DNA from: Sipunculus nudus
Lineage: Eukaryota > Annelida > Sipuncula > Golfingiida > Sipunculidae
Length of the DNA: 64,000 nt
Direction: 5' to 3'
Assembly: GCA_026874595.1 (NCBI GenBank)
Contig: CM049319.1
Location: 6,582,101 to 6,646,100, forward strand
Below are positions 57,861 to 64,000 of this stretch, piece after piece (within the stretch, counting starts at the first letter, position 1; each line of letters starts with the position of its first letter). Both the position numbers and the translations under genes were made by a program. Below the pieces are notes generated by a model, which saw only the letters and a program-made list of their open reading frames with translations, was not told the DNA's origin and ran no database searches.

Positions 57861-60230
57861 CTGGAAAGAATAAATGTTCAAGTGAAAGAATCACCTTAAA
57901 GATGTTGCCAAAAATATATAATTATAAGTGTAACCACCATAAATTAGCTGTTCCTTCCATTCGAACACTTAAGCGCCCTGTTTGTAGGCTTGAGTTAAAA
58001 ACAAAATAATATCCAAATATTAACATTAATTCAACAATATTCATAAGAGTTCATTACAAAGTGACCAGAAAGAATTATAAGCACACATTAAAAATCTATT
58101 ACAGCGTTTCACTGTAAAAAGTGGAAATACGTTTCATGGTTCATTTAAAACACGTTTTTGCCCCATTTTTTTAACTTGTCGAGGAGTTTCACAAGAAAAC
58201 GTGTTTCAAATATGTGCTTTCACGTTTCAGTTTGAAACATGTTTTAATGTTACATTTGTAAACACGTATTGCAACATGCTGTAAGAATTATAGGTTTAGT
58301 ACTAAGTATTTACATGTCAAAACCTGACACACGTGTTTAACTGACACCAACCCTGACATGTTTCAAATAAACGGTCACCTGTTTCAGCTTGAATCTTGAA
58401 AAAAGGTGTAAAACGCTATTTGTCCCATTTTAGCTCAGCTGACTATAAGTCATCTGAGCTATATAGTCGTGGTCCTTTGTCCGTCATCCGTCCGGCCGTC
58501 CGTTAACAGGGCACGTTTTGAAACCGTTGGACCTACGAATCCAAAATTGTGCATACTGTTAGATGTTTCCAAAATCTCCTACCATACCGAAATTTGGGTC
58601 ACTAGGATTTCGTTCCTTCGAGATATTAAGGAAAAACCTCCGTTTTCCATGAAAAAAGCCATTGTTACACTTCAAGCCTGCTAATACAAAAACTGTTGAT
58701 CTGTTTTTGATCATATTTTGTATTCATATTCTTCCATAAATTTTCTTTATCAAAATTTAGGTCCGTGTTGAGTATTGTTGTGAAGTTATTGGCCTAAATA
58801 TAAGGCAATTATTTTTTTGTATCTTGAAATATATTTACCCACTTAACATGAAAATTGCTGAAGCTGGTGACTTATTTTTTTCAGGAATATAACTTTATTT
58901 AATAAAGGTTCAATTGTTTACTCAAAATTAGATCTGAATTTTGCAAATTTTTCAAGTTATTCGCATAAATAAAATAAATACCTTAAATTTTGTCCAAATT
59001 TGGCAACGGCACGTTTTTTCCTTGTAAGCCCTGTTAATTTAATTTTCATAGTATACATACATGCATAAGGATTTAATCTTTTAAAATATGAAATTTCAAA
59101 GGAATTGATTGAAAAGAGTATATTTTATTCAAGTTTTCATACACCATGTCAAGTGTTGTTTACATCTGGCCCAACTAGTAGTACAGCCTTCACTTGTGTT
59201 ATGTAACCCACCCCAGGCAGCTTGCCTTGGCTCAGCTTGGCCACTACTAGCAGGCTTCCCCTCTGACCTGCACCCCTCCCCCCCCCCCCCAGATGGTGCA
59301 TAAACTAGATGAATGTTATAATTTTCTGTATTTTTTTCATTCTTATTCTTGGCTATGCTACATTTTAGATTTTGTATTGTACCACAATGGTTACAATGAT
59401 AAAAGTGCACATTTAATTGTGTCAATAAAGTGGTGTATTGCTATGAAACTGGATATTCATCAGATAAGAAATTCCTTACTTCAGAAGAGTAAAAACTTCG
59501 CCAGGTGGGAAATTGACTATTAATTCCAGTAATAAATTATAGCTGAGATAGTAATTAGCACAATGATATTGATTGTCCCTCATTCAACCAAAAGTGTGCA
59601 TCTTTATTTGAAATGATGATTTTTATTTTATCAAATTAGCTGAATCTTTTATTTAATTTTGGTGAGTAAAATTAAGCATGTACTGAAAACTCTAATGTGC
59701 AAAACTTGTTAATAGTGATTCAAGGAATAATCTTGAAGATGCCATATTGTGGCATTATTTTCTTTTAAATTCAGTTTAAACATTTCTTATTTAAAAATAA
59801 TAAAATATATGCGTATGCATAATATGACCCATTATGAGCTACACTCTGGATATATAATGATTGCAACTTAGAATTCTGATATTTTAACTTATATTTTCAG
59901 ATTTTTTTTTTGTATTGCAAATTTATAAAGCTTTAAAATAAAAAAAAATTAATCAGATAAAAACTATTGATGGAAAAAGTGGATACGCTAAAAATAGGCT
60001 TATATATAAACAAAAATGCATTATTCCCTTGAAAGTGAAATAAAGGTATTAGTCCAATCTGTCCACTTGCCTGTCCATCTGTAAATTTTTTCATTTGCAT
60101 CACAGTATCTCAAAACTTTTACTGTTTTTCTTTATGACAGTCTTGTCAGAGTATTAGCTTTGCAATCATATATATAGAACTTTACTGTAACCAAGTAAAA
60201 ACCCCCCCTTTACTCTAAGCTTCTCATATG

Positions 60231-60270
<40 letters not shown>

Positions 60271-62637
60271 TGTATATATAAATGTATATGAAAAACATTA
60301 CAATAGAATTTTTGCATATTCAGCATTTGCAAAAATTTCAAACCAGCTGAGCGCCGAGACCCATGGAGCCCTTGTTAAAACTTATTTCGTATTTGTGTTT
60401 CATCTTTTACAAGTTTCATCTAATCACATACGTTTTAAGGAATCTTACACCTCTACAATGCTTTCCTGAACATCTCTGTGACGCTATAGTGTTTCACAAA
60501 AGATATCTCAACATAAAACACACAACCATTACAGTCAAATGACACCGTCACAATATCTTTCCATACAGGCCTAACGTGAGTATTTCAGAAAAAAGAATAC
60601 TTTATCAACAAGTTAATAAATACAAACCGGAATTTTATCTTGAAAACTTATTTTGAAGCTTATTTTGAAACAAATTTGAATATATTTAAACGATAGAAGC
60701 CATTTATAATAACTACAAAATAAAAAAAGTAGTCCAATATTAAATGTTGACGAACAGTTTGTTGTGTATGAAAAAATAATTTTATCAACGGTGTTACTGT
60801 CTTTAAAACTCTCTAGTATTATTCAACTGAAAGCCAAACTGGTGCCTTGTACAGCTGACAGTCTATTAAATATCAAAATATATTATAATGGAAATTATAT
60901 ATATTATTATATAAGAAAAAAGTCAATGATTTTGTTACATCTAATTTTACAGTTAAACCTTGTATTAACTGAAATAAATAAAATGCATTCAACAAGTGGT
61001 AAAATTTAATTATTGAACAAATACAGATGTCTCACTCCTATCGGCTGAGTATAAGGGCGTTTTGGTCTTAATTGCCACTAAAGGTCCACCTGCTATAACC
61101 ATTAGTTGTTAGTATTTTACTAAAAATCAATAAAAAGCGTCACACTGGTTGTGGGTCCACACATAATTATCCATGCAGGGAATCCAGCCTGATTTACAAT
61201 AACATAAGACTGTGAACTCCAGTATAACTGGTAAACTGTCTGAACATTACTTTTGTGACATGGATCTGCTCTTGCTTGCCACTGATTATGGTCAAGGGGC
61301 GCTGCCCCTCCCCAGCCCCCACCCATCCCCTCGCCAACATCCCAAGCAACATTGATGATATAATTTTCTCTTATTAAAAATACTGAATATAGTGAAATAT
61401 AGTGAAAACTGTATCATGAAAGTAATTGTTAATAAAGTAGAAATAATGAGTCATATTTACAAAATGGTCCGTTACATGTGGTCTTTAATTTATTACAAGT
61501 GTAAGGGAGAGAGGGAGAGAGAGAGAGAAGAGAGAGAGAATGTGTGTGTGTTGGAATATCCCTTGGAATTGTATGTCTGAAATAAGATAACTTAAAATCT
61601 TGAGTTAGCGAATCATGCATTCCCCACAAATGATTACTGAGTTATATTTGCAATTACCGACTCTTTTTTCCTCCAAATCTAAACTTTTTCTTTACCGGGG
61701 AAATTTAAAATGTTATAGAATTTAAATTTTTCCTTGATTTACATGTCATCTATTAATTGATACATACAAAAGTAATTATATATATATATATTTTACTAGT
61801 CTTTATGGCCCAACCGCAGCTTATCACTACTTAACGAAACGTGAACACCTAAGAGCTTTTAGATACCAGAACTATATCTTTCAGTCTCAGATTTTTTCTG
61901 CGTTTTTCGATTCAAATATAATTAAGCCAAGTGTTGCCCGTACCATTCTCATCCGATGATCTGCAGTTGATCTTCGTCTGAACTGTTTCTGAGCTCCGAG
62001 ATAGTGCATTTTGCTTAACCTCAGCAGTTGATTATATAATTAATTTAACCACCGGTTTAAAAGTTAAAGCCCCGATATGTCTCAGACATGTTTAGATGTT
62101 GCTACTGGTGCTCATTAAATAATTTGTAATGACAGACGTTTAACATATATGTGTGTCACAAAACATATTTTCATTTGATGCGTGTAGTGGTTAATTTAAA
62201 ACATTAACGAAACGCCCCTAATGCAGTGAATCCTAAGTGCAGGCTAATATAAGAATTGACCTTGAATATTATTATAGGGAATTTGTTATTATTTTTCTTT
62301 TACATTTGGGTGAATTGAATTATGCGCACAATATATATTCGCGATCATGCGAAATGTCTTCAATTGCAACAAGTTCTTATCCTAAAGTATTGAAACAGAA
62401 AAAAAAAACGAAATTCGGTAGATAATGATAATACAGATCAAACGCAAGAGATTCAAGAAAGACCATCCGTTTTAAGAGACTCATTTTGCACTTTTTCCAG
62501 TGTTTATAATGTGGGTATATAAATGCAGTGCGTTCATACCACTGGTGTTAAACATGCAGGGGCATTTATCAATCAGACTTACCAAAGGGTAGAATAAACC
62601 CACACATCAGACAGAACAGAATGACGGCTTTCTTCAT
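57556..62637 (-). CDS. Secreted SUEL-type rhamnose/galactose-binding lectin (two exons)
   Basis: Exon 1 (62637-62583) and exon 2 (57860-57556) join GT-AG in phase 1 to give 119 residues. MKKAVILFCLMCGFILPF plus VTA is a clear signal peptide. The rest is a single SUEL/Gal_Lectin domain: eight cysteines (30, 39, 60, 70, 83, 89, 103, 116; four disulfides expected), YGR at 52-54, DPC at 101-103, and KYM at 108-110 in place of the usual KYL. Such lectins bind L-rhamnose or D-galactose on microbes or eggs. The protein is extracellular; an innate-immune role is likely but inferred. One extra residue (Tyr100) precedes DPC. Confidence 0.93.
58432..60381. mobile_element. Palindrome-ended family, copy C (in lectin intron)
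   Basis: Starts TTTTAGCTCAGCTGACTATA and continues AGTCATCTGAGCTATA (hairpin end), ends GAGACCCATGGAGCCCTTGTT. Colinear with copy B but more diverged, with a (TA)n insertion at 60236-60269. Here the terminal palindrome GACCCATGGGTC is mutated to GACCCATGGAGC. Confidence 0.65.
60382..62582 (-). other. Remainder of lectin intron
   Basis: No coding signal. A purine (GA)n tract lies at 61506-61540. Confidence 0.6.
62583..62637 (-). CDS. Lectin exon 1 (signal peptide)
   Basis: ATG at 62637-62635 in the context ACAAGATGA. Eighteen codons plus G, then the consensus donor GTAAGT. Confidence 0.92.
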
Positions 62638-63073
62638 CTTGTCAATGTTTTCTGTTTGAAGCAACCGGCAAGACTACCAAATCCCAAGGCAAGACCCGTG
62701 TCCAGATGATTACTTTAAACTATAAAGGATAGTTGCCATTCATTGCAAATGTCCCATTGGTTGGCTTTGTTGATAGCTGATTCTCATTGGTTGAATATAC
62801 AGATAACGGATTTTGATTGGTTGATTATACCTGTCGTTTTATGGCCGTATATATTACTTGTTTTAATCAGCTAGGTTTCTGTCCCATGAGTCTTGTTCAT
62901 TGTGTATACTGTTTCAGTTTCTATTAAACTTTGGATACGTGGGAATTCTTCAGTCGAAAACGAAACAGAAGGCGTTGCTTTAAGCTGGCCTGTTTGGTGC
63001 TAAACCAAAAATATTTCCTTGTTACTTTGGCGTTGTGCCTGTGTATCAGCTTAAAGCTGTCACAAAACAAACG
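62638..63073. promoter_or_regulatory. Divergent promoter: three CCAAT boxes, TATA, ISRE-like site
   Basis: ATTGGTTG occurs at 62756, 62786 and 62816, exactly 30 bp apart; the reverse reading is CCAAT toward the lectin, whose ATG is ~120 bp away. On the plus strand TATATATT (62849) is followed by GAAAACGAAAC (62956-62966), an IRF/ISRE-like site, and by the strong donor ACG|GTAAGAAT near 63074. This suggests a noncoding first exon of a plus-strand gene beyond the window. Confidence 0.45.
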
Positions 63074-63498
63074 GTAAGAATTTAACGTTTCATTTTCGAA
63101 TTTCTCGCATTTTCAATGAATGCCCCACCTTTTTACACCACACACCAAAATATAGCGCGTATTAACAGATTATATTCTTCTGATCGTGCACAACACAAAT
63201 TATAATAGATCACAAGCAATGAACACAGCAACATGACAATACTCACTCCTATTCAAGCACTATGTCGCCCAAACAATTAAAATTAAGACATACATGCATA
63301 GCAATGGCATGGCAACCATAATATTTTCAAGACTCGGCAAACTATAAGCGTTTGATAATCCCGACAACGACAGCCACAAAAGCTATACCAGCTAGGGTGA
63401 GGCAAGAAAATTAAACGAGTATGTTATCAGAAAGAATAAACTAAGAAGTATAAATATATTATATTACATTATATATATTTATAAATATATATTTTTGG

Positions 63499-63904
63499 TA
63501 GGGGTTGGTTTTAAAATCATGATCGATGATTGAAAAAAAAAAGAACGACCGATTATTGATTATTAATCGATTAGGTTTATTTTTGTACTTTCTATATTAC
63601 CTTGAAATCTGCTGTATACTTGTAACCAAAATATTGACCCCAGTAAATACTTTGTCATGTACATCGGTATTCATTATGAAACTATCAATCCACCCGCTTC
63701 CAAGGTCGACTTGGCGTCGCAAGATGGTTGGCTTCTCAAGGTTCCGTTTTGATGTTCGTGTTCGTATATCTCTGACCAGATTAGATTCTTTGTATGTGCA
63801 GGCATAATAGCTTTTAACTGATTATGCAAAAAATGCAATCGCTTTAATCGATTTTGAAAGAAAACGACCAACATCGATTTAATCGATTAATCGGCACACC
63901 ACTA
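63499..63904. mobile_element. hAT-like MITE, about 406 bp
   Basis: Right end reversed TAGTGGTGTGCCGATTAATC; left end TAGGGGTTGG. Subterminal ATCGAT-rich palindromes lie on both sides. No clear target duplication. The 93-codon frame inside is chance. Confidence 0.4.
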
Positions 63905-63916
63905 ACTTGCACGGTT

Positions 63917-63932
63917 GGGGGGGGGGGGGGGG
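63917..63932. repeat. Poly-G run
   Basis: About 16 consecutive G. Confidence 0.9.
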
Positions 63933-64000
63933 TTCATGAGGTGTTTCCCTCACAGGGATTAGGCGATATTGTAAACTGTGAGTATGGCATCGTTAATAAC

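Overview
The window is AT-rich, intron-rich animal DNA, packed with transposons, microsatellites and minisatellites. The protein genes and transposon types (a Steamer/Mag-like Gypsy element with one gag-pol ORF, a GIY-YIG Penelope element, a single-domain SUEL lectin, GACCTTGACC repeat elements) point to a lophotrochozoan, most likely a marine mollusc and perhaps a bivalve. The species is an inference; the gene calls are not.

Three host genes can be supported. (1) Positions 29235-29291, minus strand: the first coding exon of vinculin, 19 residues ending at a clean splice donor, preceded by a promoter with a TATAAATA box, a CArG (SRF) box, three kappaB-type sites and three CRE-like sites. No second exon was recognised, so positions 1-29234 read as vinculin intron 1. 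(2) Positions 42874-50809, plus strand: a complete six-exon aph-1 gene (gamma-secretase subunit, 254 residues). Its promoter and noncoding first exon are probably near 40540-40652. (3) Positions 57556-62637, minus strand: a complete two-exon secreted rhamnose/galactose-binding SUEL-type lectin (119 residues). Vinculin and aph-1 diverge from each other; aph-1 and the lectin converge. A further plus-strand promoter and noncoding exon may lie at 62750-63073.

The rest is mostly mobile DNA. Vinculin intron 1 holds a 2.4 kb TA-flanked element with tandem GACCTTGACCTTTGACC units (440-2848), a Tigger/pogo-like relic (3675-4888), an inverted Penelope dimer with hammerhead-like motifs between (TA)n tracts (5032-6808), two old dispersed repeat pairs, a 27-bp minisatellite (14097-14620), and a Steamer-like LTR retrotransposon (19309-26268). 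That retrotransposon has identical 121-bp LTRs and is split by a 2330-bp DNA transposon with 34-bp terminal repeats. The vinculin/aph-1 intergenic region has a long-TIR element with a 9-bp target duplication and a Ulp1-protease relic (36344-40527), itself split by another transposon (37628-40369). Three copies of one ~1.7-1.95 kb family with palindromic ends lie at 16741-18394, 48050-49810 and 58432-60381.

The most interesting signals are the composite vinculin promoter with an overlapping upstream ORF, the long-TIR element beside the probable aph-1 promoter, the transposon carrying arrays of nuclear-receptor half-sites, and the three CCAAT boxes spaced exactly 30 bp apart between the lectin and a possible divergent transcript.
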